The notes under the pieces were generated by a model. It was not told the origin of the DNA. It searched no databases and worked only from the letters and a program-made list of their open reading frames with translations. Shown here piece by piece: positions 28,428 to 38,400 of a stretch of DNA of 64,000 nt. Positions within the stretch are counted from its first letter, which is position 1. Every line of letters begins with the position of its first letter. A program made the translations under genes and the position numbers. The stretch is from Bacteroidales bacterium UBA3143. GTDB lineage: Bacteria > Bacteroidota > Bacteroidia > Bacteroidales > Dysgonomonadaceae. The DNA is taken from assembly GCA_002364735.1 (NCBI GenBank), contig DEZB01000033.1, positions 110,839 through 174,838 on the forward strand, in the 5' to 3' direction.

Positions 28428-29242
28428 TTATTTCTCTAACAACAAATCAACTCCTATAGGATAATGATCTGACAAGTAATCAGGTTCGCCTTCATTATAT
28501 ATAAATGCATCCACCACTTTATCAATTAGGCTGACAGGCACAAAAATACGGCATACATCAACCAAAGGGTAAGACAAAAAACTGGAAATGGTTGAATAAT
28601 CAAATCGACCTTCAATCAAGTTCTTACTCTCTTTTCCTGCATATTTACTTAATAAACCTGTTCTATTGGCATCCATAAAGTCTGCATACATGGGTGAATG
28701 TGCATTCATGTCTCCCAATAATAGAAAGTTATCTAAGTTTTCACTTTTGATGTAATCAAGTATAAATCTGGCTTCTATGTGCCTGGTCTTTGCATTAGAT
28801 GGATTCAGATGTGTTACTAAAAAGTCATGCCCATACGTCTCAACATGCAAAAGTCCATGGCCACTATTTTCTATTATTTTATTCTTTACAACGATGGGTT
28901 TTTTAGAAGTTATGCCTACTGGATAGCCATCTTCTTTAACAATAGCTGCGTAACTATGTCCCCACTCTGCGGCAATTTCCAACAAGATTTTTGTGTAAAG
29001 CCACAAAGCTCCTGCATTGCCAATACTTCTGGATCTATGTTTTTAATCCAGTTAATGAAACGCTCCTTTCGTTCAGGGTCCTTTCCTCAATCGAAACCAT
29101 TAAAGATATTGTATGATATGATTTGAACTTTCTCAACATTTGGCTTCCAATGTCGTTCTAAGGTTTGAATATTCTCTTGAGCGTAGTTCGAAAATAGCAC
29201 CACCACATTCAGAATAATCACAAGTAATACTCTAATCATCAT
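28428..29242 (-). pseudogene. Broken endonuclease/exonuclease/phosphatase family gene
   Basis: Reading the minus strand from ATG 29242 gives a signal peptide (MIRVLLVIILNVVVLFS) and the family start VQIISYNIFNGFD. Then TGA at 29089-29087 stands where a Trp is expected before GKDPERKERFINWIK. The frame continues through VLAMQELCGFTQK and is lost in a run of five A near 28990-28996; one added A restores KILLEIAAEWGHSYA. The rest is intact: LLLGDMNAHSPMY, a Mg-binding GDMNAHS, and the closing SDHYPIGVDL with catalytic SDH. Two lesions make it non-functional unless both are sequence errors. Confidence 0.85.
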
Positions 29243-29302
29243 TTTGATTCTATTATTTCTGAAGTTATAGGGAAAGTTGTAGTTGCAATAAATAAAAGCT
29301 AT

Positions 29303-29623
29303 CTAAGCAAAAAATCTGATCAAATTCATTATCAGCATATATAAGCTAAAAAGAGCCAAAACTACTATGCCAATATCGAAGACACCACTTCTGAGATACT
29401 TCCGCATGAAGAGCACCGACAAAAGTATTACTAAAGCAACAGTAATAGCTAATCCTATATAAAGAAGCAATTTACTTTCAGGATAACGCAGCCTTAGTAT
29501 CCACTCAGTTATTGAATATACAACTGCTACAATAGCATATATAAATAACCTGCCATTTGCCTTATAGCCAGTTACGTAATTTTCTTTTCTAATAAAATAA
29601 TTATCGCCGTATGAAAACTTCAT
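29303..29623 (-). CDS. Small membrane protein, unknown
   Basis: 106 aa with three hydrophobic segments (about 27-45, 51-70 and 82-103). No family recognised. It starts with a charged N-terminus MKFSYGDNYFIRKENY, so the N-terminus is probably cytosolic. It is 95 bp downstream of dprA on the same strand, possibly co-transcribed. Confidence 0.55.
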   Translation of the reverse strand: MKFSYGDNYFIRKENYVTGYKANGRLFIYAIVAVVYSITEWILRLRYPESKLLLYIGLAITVALVILLSVLFMRKYLRSGVFDIGIVVLALFSLYMLIMNLIRFFA

Positions 29624-29718
29624 ATATTCATAAATTTAGGCACAAGATAGCGTTTAAAAATAAGATGTTAAAATATTTATTGTTAAAAACAAAAGGTGAG
29701 GTATTATAAGTTTTTCAA

Positions 29719-30834
29719 TCACAACAACTTATAAACTCCGCCTGGCATGGGTTTTACTACGTTCTTCATTTCCAGTTCTAAAAGCGTGAAAAACAATTCA
29801 GATACTGGAACATTTAACTCAATAGCCAACATGTTTACATGAATAGATTCATTGGTATTAAGCGCATTAAAAACCTGTTCTTCTTGCTCTGTGAGTTGCA
29901 AGAATAGTTCTTTTTGTTTGGGTTGTGGCTTCGCAGTTTCGTCCCATCCCATGTGATCGATAAACCCTTTCACATCTTGCATAAGTATGGCACGATTAGT
30001 AGAAATAAGGCGGTTGCAACCAACAGAAAATGGATCGGTTACCCTACCAGGTATTGCAAATACTTCTCGGTAATACGAGTTTGCAATTTCAGCAGTAATC
30101 AACGAACCGCCCTTGTCAGCGGATTCAATCACCACTAATGCATCGGACAAACCTGCAACAATACGATTACGTCGAACGAAATTGAATCTCTCAGGTTTTG
30201 TTTTGCTCGGGAACTCCGTTAGAAGTGCACCTTTATTAAGCATATCGATAGCTGTTTTGCGATGTGCTGCAGGATAAATTCTATCTAAACCATGTGCAAG
30301 CACAGCAACTGTGGGTACATTATTATCTAATGCAGCACGATGCGCACAAATATCAATTCCATATGCCAATCCGCTAACAATAAGCAAATCTGAGAACTTG
30401 GAAGATAGATCCTTTACAAATTGATTACAGGCTTCAGTTCCTTGAGGGGTAGAGTTACGTGTGCCAATAATACTAACTATTTTCTTGTAGTTAAGATTGC
30501 TGTTTCCTTTCACGTAAAGCAAGATGGGTGCATCAATGCAATGAGTAAGCCTTTCGGGGTATTCTTTAGAAGTAAAGAACAGCAATTCTAAGTTGTTTTT
30601 AGAAACAAACTGCAACTCCTCCTCCGCTTTATTCAGCACATCCTTGCTTCTTATCTCATTAATCAATCGATATGAAATGCCTTGTATCTTCTCTAAATTG
30701 CGCTTAGGCTCTTTAAATATTTGCTCCTCATCGCCTACAATTTGCATTAAGTTACGCGCAAGGGCAACACCCACACCTTCTATCTGGGTTAAAGCAATTT
30801 GATAAAGGGTTTTATCGGTAACAGACGTTGACAT
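29719..30834 (-). CDS. dprA: DNA-processing protein DprA
   Basis: Binds incoming single-stranded DNA and loads RecA during natural transformation. N-terminal SAM/HhH-like region (LTQIEGVGVALARNLMQIVG), Rossmann-like core with SIIGTRNSTPQG, SGLAYGIDICAHRAAL, LAHGLDRIYP, TEFPSKTKPERFNFVRRNRIVAGL and the GSLITAEIA element, then a C-terminal winged-helix tail. The 371 aa are normal. A TATATTTG -7-like box lies at 30895-30888. Together with comF it suggests competence potential. Confidence 0.95.
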   Translation of the reverse strand: MSTSVTDKTLYQIALTQIEGVGVALARNLMQIVGDEEQIFKEPKRNLEKIQGISYRLINEIRSKDVLNKAEEELQFVSKNNLELLFFTSKEYPERLTHCIDAPILLYVKGNSNLNYKKIVSIIGTRNSTPQGTEACNQFVKDLSSKFSDLLIVSGLAYGIDICAHRAALDNNVPTVAVLAHGLDRIYPAAHRKTAIDMLNKGALLTEFPSKTKPERFNFVRRNRIVAGLSDALVVIESADKGGSLITAEIANSYYREVFAIPGRVTDPFSVGCNRLISTNRAILMQDVKGFIDHMGWDETAKPQPKQKELFLQLTEQEEQVFNALNTNESIHVNMLAIELNVPVSELFFTLLELEMKNVVKPMPGGVYKLL

Positions 30835-31037
30835 GAATGTGCTAAAATTTGATGTTATTGTTGCAGATTAAAAACATGATTTGAATGCAAATATACAAAG
30901 GTTTTTTAACTGTAGATAGCATAAGGTTAAAATAGATATTGGACGCCGATATTATTGGTAAAATTGACCATCAAATAAGAGACGATTGAAAGTATAGATT
31001 CTAATACCTCTAATTTTATTTGTTTAGGTGTTTTATA

Positions 31038-31439
31038 TTAGAGATATGCCTTAAATGCTTCATCAAATATAACGGGTTGAGACAACACCCCATCAATAAG
31101 ATTGACTACATCAACTTGAGCTTTCGCACACAACTTGTTGTCCGATAGACGGATGATGCGTTGATGAAACGTATAAATAACACCTCTTTTTTCCAATGCT
31201 ATAGAACACTTAAACTTATCCATGCCAATCAAAGGTACTTTATACCTTATTTCGACACGCGAAACAACTGCATCTACTCCTTTTTTATGCATTTCATAGA
31301 AGTTGAGTCCTACATGTTCTAAGAACTCGTGACGAGTTACTTCAAAATAGTGTTGGTAGTTTGCATTGTTTACATGACCCTGAACATCGCATTCATAATC
31401 ACGTACTTTCATTTCGTATTCAAAAATAGTTTTTTTCAT
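31038..31439 (-). CDS. Acyl-CoA thioesterase, 4HBT hotdog family
   Basis: A 133-aa single hotdog-fold protein with the YbgC/FadM-like signature: YECDVQGHVNNANYQHYFEVTRHEFLEHVG, where the Asp near residue 18 and the following HVNNANY are the active-site segment (given in parts: VQGHVNNANY). It hydrolyses acyl-CoA thioesters; substrate unknown. The start lies 16 bases after a hairpin that follows purL, so expression may depend on read-through. Confidence 0.85.
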   Translation of the reverse strand: MKKTIFEYEMKVRDYECDVQGHVNNANYQHYFEVTRHEFLEHVGLNFYEMHKKGVDAVVSRVEIRYKVPLIGMDKFKCSIALEKRGVIYTFHQRIIRLSDNKLCAKAQVDVVNLIDGVLSQPVIFDEAFKAYL

Positions 31440-31454
31440 AACAAGTAAAAATGT

Positions 31455-31480
31455 CCCCGCCTTGTTTGAAAAAGGCGGGG
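31455..31480 (-). terminator. Hairpin after purL, before thioesterase gene
   Basis: AAGGCGGGG (31472-31480) pairs with CCCCGCCTT (31455-31463) around an 8-base loop. On the minus strand a short T-run (ATTTTTA) follows 3 bases later, over the ribosome-binding region of the next gene. Terminator or attenuator. Confidence 0.65.
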
Positions 31481-31518
31481 AATATAAATTGGATAATATG
31501 TATTTTATTTTTGTTGGT

Positions 31519-34500
31519 TTAATCCTCTTGGTTACTTAGCCAATCCTTTGCGTTGATAAACGCTTCCATCCATGGTGTAACATCATTTTTACGATACATA
31601 AATGGGTAGTATGCATTTTGCCAAGGGAATATCGATCTCTCTAAGTGTGGCATCATTACCAAATGTCTACCATCGTTTGAGCAAAGGGCAGCGGCATTAT
31701 AATCCGATCCATTTGGATTGCCAGGGTATTCATCGTAAATGTATTTAGCGGAAACGTTGTAATCTGATTCCTCTTGTGGCAATATGAAACGACCTTCACC
31801 GTGAGCTACCCAAATTCCGAGTTTAGTACCCTTTAATGATTTAAGCATCACCGAATTGTTTTCGGGAATCTCTACACTCACAAAGGCAGACTCAAATTTG
31901 TTCGATTTATTGTGGTGCATCTTAGGATGACCTTCTCTCAATTCAGGAAACACCAATCCAAGCTCCATCATCAACTGACAGCCATTACATACCCCAAGGC
32001 TGAGTGTGTCTTTTCGTGCAAAGAAGTTTTGCAAAGAGTTTTTCGCTTTTTCGTTGTATAAGAAACCACCAGCCCATCCTTTGGCAGAGCCAAAGACATC
32101 GGAGTTGGAAAACCCACCGCAGAACACAGCCATATTTACATCTTCCAGTGTTTCGCGACCAGAGGTGAGGTCTGTCATGTGAATATCTTTCACATCAAAA
32201 CCAGCCAAATAGAGGGCATAAGCCATTTCACGCTCACCATTAGTTCCTTTTTCGCGAACTATTGCAGCTGTAAGTCCTGAACGTTCCTTTCTATCGGGAT
32301 TTAAACCCAAATCAAGAAATTTACCAGTGTAATCAACATTAAACTCAAACTGTAGTGGTTGAAGTTTATAATTATCAAATCGTTCTTTTGCTGCTACTTC
32401 TCCACTCTGCTTCTGATCCATCAAGTAGGAAGTTCTGTACCACACATCGCGCAATTCGTCTATGTCAAATTCTTTTCTGAACTGATCTTTTTCTATCACA
32501 AACTTACGCTCCTCAACTGGACGTGCAACAATGGCGTAACCAATACCATAATCGTCCAATATTTTCTCAACTAAATGGTGGTGCTTCACTTGCACCAACA
32601 CCCCAGGATTTTCCGAAAATAATATCTTAATTAAATCAGAGTGACGAATTTTGTCCAAACGAGCTTCTAATCCACCTTGTGTGTTTGAAAAACACATTTC
32701 TAACATGGCAGTTATCATACCCCCTGCTGAAACATCGTGACCAGCAAGGACCAATCCACGATTAACAAGTTCTTGCACTGCACCAAATGCATTTTTGAAG
32801 TATTCGGCATCTGTAACAGTGGGTGCTTCGTCGCCAACCTTGTTCATTGTTTGAGCTAAGGCTGATCCACCCAACTTAAACGAGTCGAATGAAAAATCAA
32901 TGTAGTACAGATAAGTTCCTTTGATGAATGCAAGTGTGGGTGAAACAATGCGTCGAACATTTTTCACTTCAGCTGCTGCAGATATAATTACAGTTCCGGG
33001 TGAGAACACTTTATCGTCGCCATATTGTTGGGTCATGGAAAGTGAATCCTTTCCTGTTGGAATATTGATGCCCAAATTGCAAGCAAAATCTGAACAAGCT
33101 TCAACGGCTGAGTACAGACGTGCATCTTCACCTCTGTTTTTGCAAGGCCACATCCAGTTGGCACTCAAGGAAACACTGGATAATCCATTGGTTAAGGGGG
33201 CAAAAACAATGTTGGTGAGTGCCTCTGCAATGGCTACAACTGATCCCGCTGCTGGGTCAATCATTGCCACTTGTGGAGCATGACCTATTGAAGTGGCCAT
33301 ACCTGCAAAACCACGGTAATCTAATGCAACTGCACCCATATCACTCAAAGGCAATTGTATTTCTCCTTGACATTGTTGGCGTGCAACTTTACCACTCACA
33401 GAGCGGTCTACTTTATTGGTTAACCAATCTTTACAAGCAACAGCCTCAAGTTTTAGAACATTGTTCAAGTATGTTCCCAACTCCTCAGGGTTATACTCAG
33501 GTGCACTATACTCCTCCTCAACGGTTTTATCTATCATAACGGTAATAGGTGGTTTACCAAAGAAGTCTTCCAGATCCATGTCAATGGGACATTTGCCATC
33601 TGGCTGTTCGAAAGTAAACTTCATATTGTCTGTGGTTTCACCTACAACATAAAACGGTGCACGCTCACGAGCTGCAATTTGCTTAATCTTATCTAAATCT
33701 TCCTTCTTCACCAACAAGCCCATGCGCTCTTGGCTTTCGTTGCCAATAATTTCTTTTGCACTCAATGTGCTATCTCCCACAGGGAGTTTTGATATGTCTA
33801 TTTTTCCACCCGTAGTTTCCACTAACTCAGACAGACAATTGAGATGTCCACCCGCTCCGTGGTCATGAATAGAAACAATTGGGTTATTATCTGATTCGGA
33901 CAAAGTGCGAATAACGTTGGCAACCCGTTTCTGCATTTCTGGATTGGCACGTTGTACGGCATTCAGTTCGATACCTGAAGAAAACTCACCAGTGTTAACC
34001 GATGAAACTGCGCCACCACCCATACCAATACGATAATTGTCGCCACCCATCACCACTACTTTCTCCCCTGGTTCGGGTTTGCCTTTCAAAGCGTTCGACT
34101 TTTTACCATAGCCAATACCTCCTGCAAGCATTATCACTTTGTCGTAGCCAAACTTTTTGTAGTTCTCTTCGTGTTCAAACGTTAGTAGTGAACCACAGAT
34201 AAGTGGTTGCCCAAATTTATTACCAAAATCTGATGCACCATTAGATGCTTTTATCAATATTTGCTCTGGAGTTTGATACAACCAATTGCGTGGCGCAATG
34301 GCCTCTTCCCATGGTCTGCCTTTTTCCAATCGTGGATAGGAAGTCATATAAACAGCTGTTCCCGCTAATGGAAGGGAAGCCTTGCCTCCAGCCATACGGT
34401 CGCGAATTTCACCACCTGTACCTGTAGATGCACCATTGAAAGGTTCAACAGTTGTGGGGAAGTTATGTGTCTCTGCCTTTAGCGAAAGAACACTGTCCAT

Positions 34501-35208
34501 CTCTTTAGTTGCAAAAAAATCTGCTTTATCACCGCTCAATGGAGCGAATTGCTCGATGTGTGGTCCTTCTACAAATGCAACGTTGTCTTTGTATGCCGAG
34601 ACCAATGTATTGGGATTGACAGCTGATGTTTTCTTGATAAGTTGAAACAGCGTGCTGTCTTTCTCCACCTCATCAATGATAAACTGCCCGTTAAATATTT
34701 TGTGACGGCAATGTTCTGAGTTTACTTGAGAAAAACCGAATACTTCACTATCAGTCAGTTTTCGGTTCATTTTTTTACTCACACCATTAAGATAAGCTAT
34801 CTCGTCGAAACTCAATGCCAAGCCTTCTTCAAGATTGTATGCTACAATATCATCAATATAGTATATTGGTTCTGGCTCTATATCAATGTCAAATATCTCT
34901 TGATTCAGTTGCTGGTATGCACGTTGCAACATTGGGTCATGCTCCACTGGATTATCCGTTGGGAAGTATTCTTCTATTCGCGAAATACCTTCAATGCCCA
35001 TATTCTGAGTTATTTCAACCGCAGTTGTACTCCAAGGAGTTATCAGTTCGCGACGAGGTCCAATATATGTTTTATTTACTTCAGAGCCATCCAGTAGTTC
35101 GGCATTGCCAAATAGCCAATTCAACTTACTGATGTCTTCTTGTGTAAAAGCAGATTGAGACTTAACCGCGATAATGTTGTGTGAAGGAGTTTTGAAAAAT
35201 GATATCAT
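31519..35208 (-). CDS. purL: Phosphoribosylformylglycinamidine synthase
   Basis: The large, single-chain form (1229 aa) that makes FGAM from FGAR, glutamine and ATP in purine synthesis. Seen: N-terminal PurS-like domain, the linker, two AIR-synthase halves (VNSEHCRHKIFNG, SLKAETHNFPTTVEPFNGASTGTGGEIRD given in part: KAETHNFPTTVEPFNG), SVSLSANWMWP, and a C-terminal class I glutaminase with nucleophile Cys near 1072 in LGVCNGCQLM and a closing HLERSIFPWQ. No other pur gene is adjacent. A TAACTTTG -7 box lies at 35286-35279. Confidence 0.97.
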   Translation of the reverse strand: MISFFKTPSHNIIAVKSQSAFTQEDISKLNWLFGNAELLDGSEVNKTYIGPRRELITPWSTTAVEITQNMGIEGISRIEEYFPTDNPVEHDPMLQRAYQQLNQEIFDIDIEPEPIYYIDDIVAYNLEEGLALSFDEIAYLNGVSKKMNRKLTDSEVFGFSQVNSEHCRHKIFNGQFIIDEVEKDSTLFQLIKKTSAVNPNTLVSAYKDNVAFVEGPHIEQFAPLSGDKADFFATKEMDSVLSLKAETHNFPTTVEPFNGASTGTGGEIRDRMAGGKASLPLAGTAVYMTSYPRLEKGRPWEEAIAPRNWLYQTPEQILIKASNGASDFGNKFGQPLICGSLLTFEHEENYKKFGYDKVIMLAGGIGYGKKSNALKGKPEPGEKVVVMGGDNYRIGMGGGAVSSVNTGEFSSGIELNAVQRANPEMQKRVANVIRTLSESDNNPIVSIHDHGAGGHLNCLSELVETTGGKIDISKLPVGDSTLSAKEIIGNESQERMGLLVKKEDLDKIKQIAARERAPFYVVGETTDNMKFTFEQPDGKCPIDMDLEDFFGKPPITVMIDKTVEEEYSAPEYNPEELGTYLNNVLKLEAVACKDWLTNKVDRSVSGKVARQQCQGEIQLPLSDMGAVALDYRGFAGMATSIGHAPQVAMIDPAAGSVVAIAEALTNIVFAPLTNGLSSVSLSANWMWPCKNRGEDARLYSAVEACSDFACNLGINIPTGKDSLSMTQQYGDDKVFSPGTVIISAAAEVKNVRRIVSPTLAFIKGTYLYYIDFSFDSFKLGGSALAQTMNKVGDEAPTVTDAEYFKNAFGAVQELVNRGLVLAGHDVSAGGMITAMLEMCFSNTQGGLEARLDKIRHSDLIKILFSENPGVLVQVKHHHLVEKILDDYGIGYAIVARPVEERKFVIEKDQFRKEFDIDELRDVWYRTSYLMDQKQSGEVAAKERFDNYKLQPLQFEFNVDYTGKFLDLGLNPDRKERSGLTAAIVREKGTNGEREMAYALYLAGFDVKDIHMTDLTSGRETLEDVNMAVFCGGFSNSDVFGSAKGWAGGFLYNEKAKNSLQNFFARKDTLSLGVCNGCQLMMELGLVFPELREGHPKMHHNKSNKFESAFVSVEIPENNSVMLKSLKGTKLGIWVAHGEGRFILPQEESDYNVSAKYIYDEYPGNPNGSDYNAAALCSNDGRHLVMMPHLERSIFPWQNAYYPFMYRKNDVTPWMEAFINAKDWLSNQED

Positions 35209-35323
35209 TGCCTACAAGTATTTATTGAGATAAGTGATTGCTTAATAATCTTATAAATAAGACTTAATTTTGAAAAGACAAAGTTAATGAAAAGAGACGA
35301 GTCTCACAGATATTTATCTTCAT

Positions 35324-35356
35324 TTTGTATGTTTTAATTATTGAATGTATCTTTGC
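35324..35356 (+). promoter_or_regulatory. Promoter of LysE-type gene
   Basis: TTTG (35324-35327), 21 bases, TATCTTTG (35349-35356): a textbook Bacteroidetes promoter. The predicted start near 35361 gives a leader of about 100 nt. The -33 box is about 40 bases from the divergent purL -7 box. Confidence 0.75.
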
Positions 35357-35463
35357 ACCCATTCAAATGATTGACAAATCTTTTGATATATAAGTATTTC
35401 ACTTAATAGAGAGAGTGAAAATGCACCTATTTATTATGCAACTTAACGCTACGACAATAGTCT

Positions 35464-36102
35464 ATGCACATGCTTGAAGTTATTTATAAAGGAATTATTA
35501 TTGGTATAATTGTGTCTGCTCCAATGGGACCTATTGGTATTTTGTGCGTTCAACGCACATTAAATCGAGGAAGGTTGCATGGACTTGCATCTGGTCTTGG
35601 CGCAATGGTTTCCGATTTAATCTATGCATCAATTACGCTTATTGGCTTGGGCTTTATGGATGATTTATTAAAAGACAATCAGCTGTTGATTCAAGTAATC
35701 GGAAGCATTGTTATTATACTGTTTGGTGTAGCCTTGTTCTACACCAACCCCTTGAAAGTGATGAAACCTACAATCAATTCAATAGACACACGCTACAAAC
35801 ATGATTTTGTAACTGCATTTTTCCTCACACTCTCCAATGCAGCCATTATTTTTCTCTTTATTTCATTGTATGCACGCTTTCAATACAATCCATTGGAGAG
35901 AAACTGGTTTACTTTTGTCGTTGGCATGCTTTCGATTGGTGTAGGGGCATTGGCATGGTGGTTTTTTATAACCACTTATGTTTCAAAGCTAAAAAGATAC
36001 TTCAGCCGTCAGTCGCTTAAATTCTTCAATCGTGTAGTGGGCATCATTCTTATTCTTTTAGGTATACTGGGGACGTTGGGAGCGACTGTGTTTGATATTT
36101 GA
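35464..36102 (+). CDS. LysE/RhtB-family translocator
   Basis: A 212-aa inner-membrane exporter of amino acids or related metabolites. Six hydrophobic helices are visible, with the family start GIIIGIIVSAPMGPIGILCVQRTLNRG (PMGPIG is the diagnostic motif), ASGLGAMVSDLIYASI and a second half ending ILILLGILGTLGATVF. Substrate cannot be told. ATG 35464 or 35470 (second Met). Monocistronic, convergent with the efflux operon. Confidence 0.88.
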   Translation: MHMLEVIYKGIIIGIIVSAPMGPIGILCVQRTLNRGRLHGLASGLGAMVSDLIYASITLIGLGFMDDLLKDNQLLIQVIGSIVIILFGVALFYTNPLKVMKPTINSIDTRYKHDFVTAFFLTLSNAAIIFLFISLYARFQYNPLERNWFTFVVGMLSIGVGALAWWFFITTYVSKLKRYFSRQSLKFFNRVVGIILILLGILGTLGATVFDI

Positions 36103-36181
36103 TAAAGAGCTGCGCTAAAAAGTTAATTCAATTTTAGTCAACTTAATAAAACCTGATAATCTCTTAATACTATCGATCTGA

Positions 36182-37669
36182 TTACTCTATAAGAGCCTGA
36201 TTGCGAAAGTCATAAAAAGTTTTTCGCATCAAGTCGGCTAACGATAATTGATAATTTATGTAAGCATTTAAGTGCGAGGTATATGCTGTGTTCATTCGAT
36301 TTCGCTCCAATGAAAGTGCCTGACTATCGATATCTCCATCAGCGTATCTTTGAAGTGTAATCTCAAAACTCTTTTCAGCAACCTTTACATTTTTCTCTAA
36401 CAATTGAAGACGCTTTAAATTACTGCTTATTCTTGAGACTAAAGTTGTCACCTCTGTTTCAATTCCTCGTTGAACTTCTTCTTTGGTGTATATTATTTGT
36501 TTGAGATGAGACTCGGTCTCCCTCACTCTTGCTCTATTTACACCCCAGTCGAAAACGGGAATTCTTAAAGAAAAACCTACTCCATAATTTGAAGGTCGAT
36601 CAGAATAGTTGCCATATGAATCACCAACTGATGAGAAAAGACTCTTATTGTATTCTTGGTTAACTCCTAATTTTTCATAGTAAGCATTAAGACTTGCCTT
36701 CACCATTCCAGCCGCTTTTTGTTGTTGTATATTCAGTTTTTGCAACTCTATCTGAATTTCTTGCTCTCTAATTTCCAGCCTGTTTTCTAATGCATATTTC
36801 ACAGCTAAATCGGTTGAGATAATAACAATATCATAATTCAACTCACTTTTCAACGAGATGCTGTCATGTAGATTAACACCAAGCAGATCTTTAAATGAAT
36901 TGACAGCCGAGCTCTGATTGAGAAGCGCAATATCATGGTTGCTCTGCGCCTCAGCTAAGTCCACCTCCATTTGCAGTGCATCCACCTCCCTTATTAGTCC
37001 TGCATCATACTTATTTTGTGATATTTCGAAAGCATCAGTCTGTCTTTCCAAATCGAGAAGTGTTATTTCAGCACTTTTCTGCAACATCAATAAATTGTAG
37101 TATGCACTGCTAACATCATAAATGAGGTTTAATTCTGCTCTTTTATATGACTTGCTTGACTCCTCGTAGGCCAACCTTGCTCTTTTAAGAGTTGAGCGAA
37201 TACGATTGAAACCATAGAATGCATCAAGAGGTTGTTCCAATCCTATGCGTGTACTCGCATAGGTCGATCGCAGATCTCTTTGAATATCATCGTAACTTGT
37301 TAGTCTATTTTGAATAAAAATACTCCCATCTGTTGGCAAGGGTTGCCTAATGGTTAAATACCCTTCATATTGTATTTGTTTAAAGGAGTAATAAGATATA
37401 CCAGAGCTATCTTCTCTCGTTCTCACTTCGTCAGAATACCTCGGAAGTTCAAGCGACAAGTCAATATTCGTTTTTAAACTATTAGTTGCCGATAGCAGAT
37501 TGTATTCAGCTCGTTTGAGCGATTGCTCCAATTTAAGCATTCTCAAACTTTTCTCTTTTGCTATATCAATACTCTGCTCCAATGTCAAACGACGATGTTG
37601 TCTATCTTCAGAATTTGTTGACAAACAATATATAGTAGATATAAAGAATATTAAAGTTGCTTTTCTCAT
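36182..37669 (-). CDS. TolC family outer-membrane efflux protein
   Basis: Last gene of the efflux operon. A signal peptide (MRKATLIFFISTIYCLS) is followed by the two OEP repeats: long helices with AYYNLLMLQKSAEITLLDLERQ, a central GVGFSLRIPVFDWGVNRAR strand-turn (the classic IPVFDWG), and a C-terminal helix ENRMNTAYTSHLNAYINYQLSLADL (in parts). Forms the outer-membrane channel for substances passed on by the ABC pump and adaptors. 495 aa; starts 20 bp after the ATPase gene. Confidence 0.92.
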   Translation of the reverse strand: MRKATLIFFISTIYCLSTNSEDRQHRRLTLEQSIDIAKEKSLRMLKLEQSLKRAEYNLLSATNSLKTNIDLSLELPRYSDEVRTREDSSGISYYSFKQIQYEGYLTIRQPLPTDGSIFIQNRLTSYDDIQRDLRSTYASTRIGLEQPLDAFYGFNRIRSTLKRARLAYEESSKSYKRAELNLIYDVSSAYYNLLMLQKSAEITLLDLERQTDAFEISQNKYDAGLIREVDALQMEVDLAEAQSNHDIALLNQSSAVNSFKDLLGVNLHDSISLKSELNYDIVIISTDLAVKYALENRLEIREQEIQIELQKLNIQQQKAAGMVKASLNAYYEKLGVNQEYNKSLFSSVGDSYGNYSDRPSNYGVGFSLRIPVFDWGVNRARVRETESHLKQIIYTKEEVQRGIETEVTTLVSRISSNLKRLQLLEKNVKVAEKSFEITLQRYADGDIDSQALSLERNRMNTAYTSHLNAYINYQLSLADLMRKTFYDFRNQALIE

Positions 37670-37688
37670 AATGCTCTATTAGAATCAG

Positions 37689-38387
37689 TTAAATAATACT
37701 ATTTTTATTCTTGTTCGGCTCATCGGAGTGAATAATGCCATCTCTAATATGAATGATGCGATGCGCATAATCTGCAATTTCTTGTTCGTGGGTAATAAGT
37801 ATAATCGTATTGCCTTCTTGATGTAGCTCTTCAAACAATCGCATAATGTCAACTCCTGTCTTCGAATCTAACGCACCCGTAGGTTCATCAGCCAATAATA
37901 TGCCTGGTTTGGTAACCAGCGCCCGTGCAATAGCTACTCTTTGTTTTTGTCCTCCACTCAGCTCGGTCGGTTTGTGACTAATGCGATCAGTAAGTCCTAC
38001 TCTATCCAATGCATTTAGCGCACGCTCTTTGCGTTCAGTTGCTGTAGCACCTGCATAAACTAAAGGTAGCTCCACATTTTGTAGTGCATTGATCCGAGGT
38101 AATAAATTGAAGTTTTGAAAGATAAAACCGATCTCTTTATTCCTCATTCCAGATAAGGAGTCATCATCTAAACTACTTACATTAATGCCATTGAAAAAAT
38201 ATTCACCAGTTGTCGGATTGTCTAATAGTCCAAATATATTCATCAATGTAGATTTCCCAGAACCCGAGGGTCCCATGATAGCCACATATTCATTTTTCTC
38301 TATCTCAAGATTTATTCCATGTAACACTGGTATGTCAGTGTTTCCTATTGCATAGCTCTTGGACAAATTCTGAATTGATATTAACAT
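37689..38387 (-). CDS. ABC transporter ATPase, MacB/LolD type
   Basis: 232-aa nucleotide-binding subunit. Walker A GPSGSGKST at 39-47, Q-loop FQNFNLLPRINALQNVELPL, signature LSGGQKQRVAIARAL, Walker B ILLADEPTGALDSKTG and H-loop ITHE are all intact. The LxSKTG form with LLPRLNAxxNVELPL is typical of MacB/LolD/FtsE exporters. It powers the permease encoded 13 bp upstream. Confidence 0.95.
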   Translation of the reverse strand: MLISIQNLSKSYAIGNTDIPVLHGINLEIEKNEYVAIMGPSGSGKSTLMNIFGLLDNPTTGEYFFNGINVSSLDDDSLSGMRNKEIGFIFQNFNLLPRINALQNVELPLVYAGATATERKERALNALDRVGLTDRISHKPTELSGGQKQRVAIARALVTKPGILLADEPTGALDSKTGVDIMRLFEELHQEGNTIILITHEQEIADYAHRIIHIRDGIIHSDEPNKNKNSII

Positions 38388-38400
38388 TATACTAATTTGT

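Noticed and set aside
29087..29089. TGA read as selenocysteine or Trp
   Set aside because: No selenocysteine element was seen, the site is a Trp position in the family, and a second frameshift follows.
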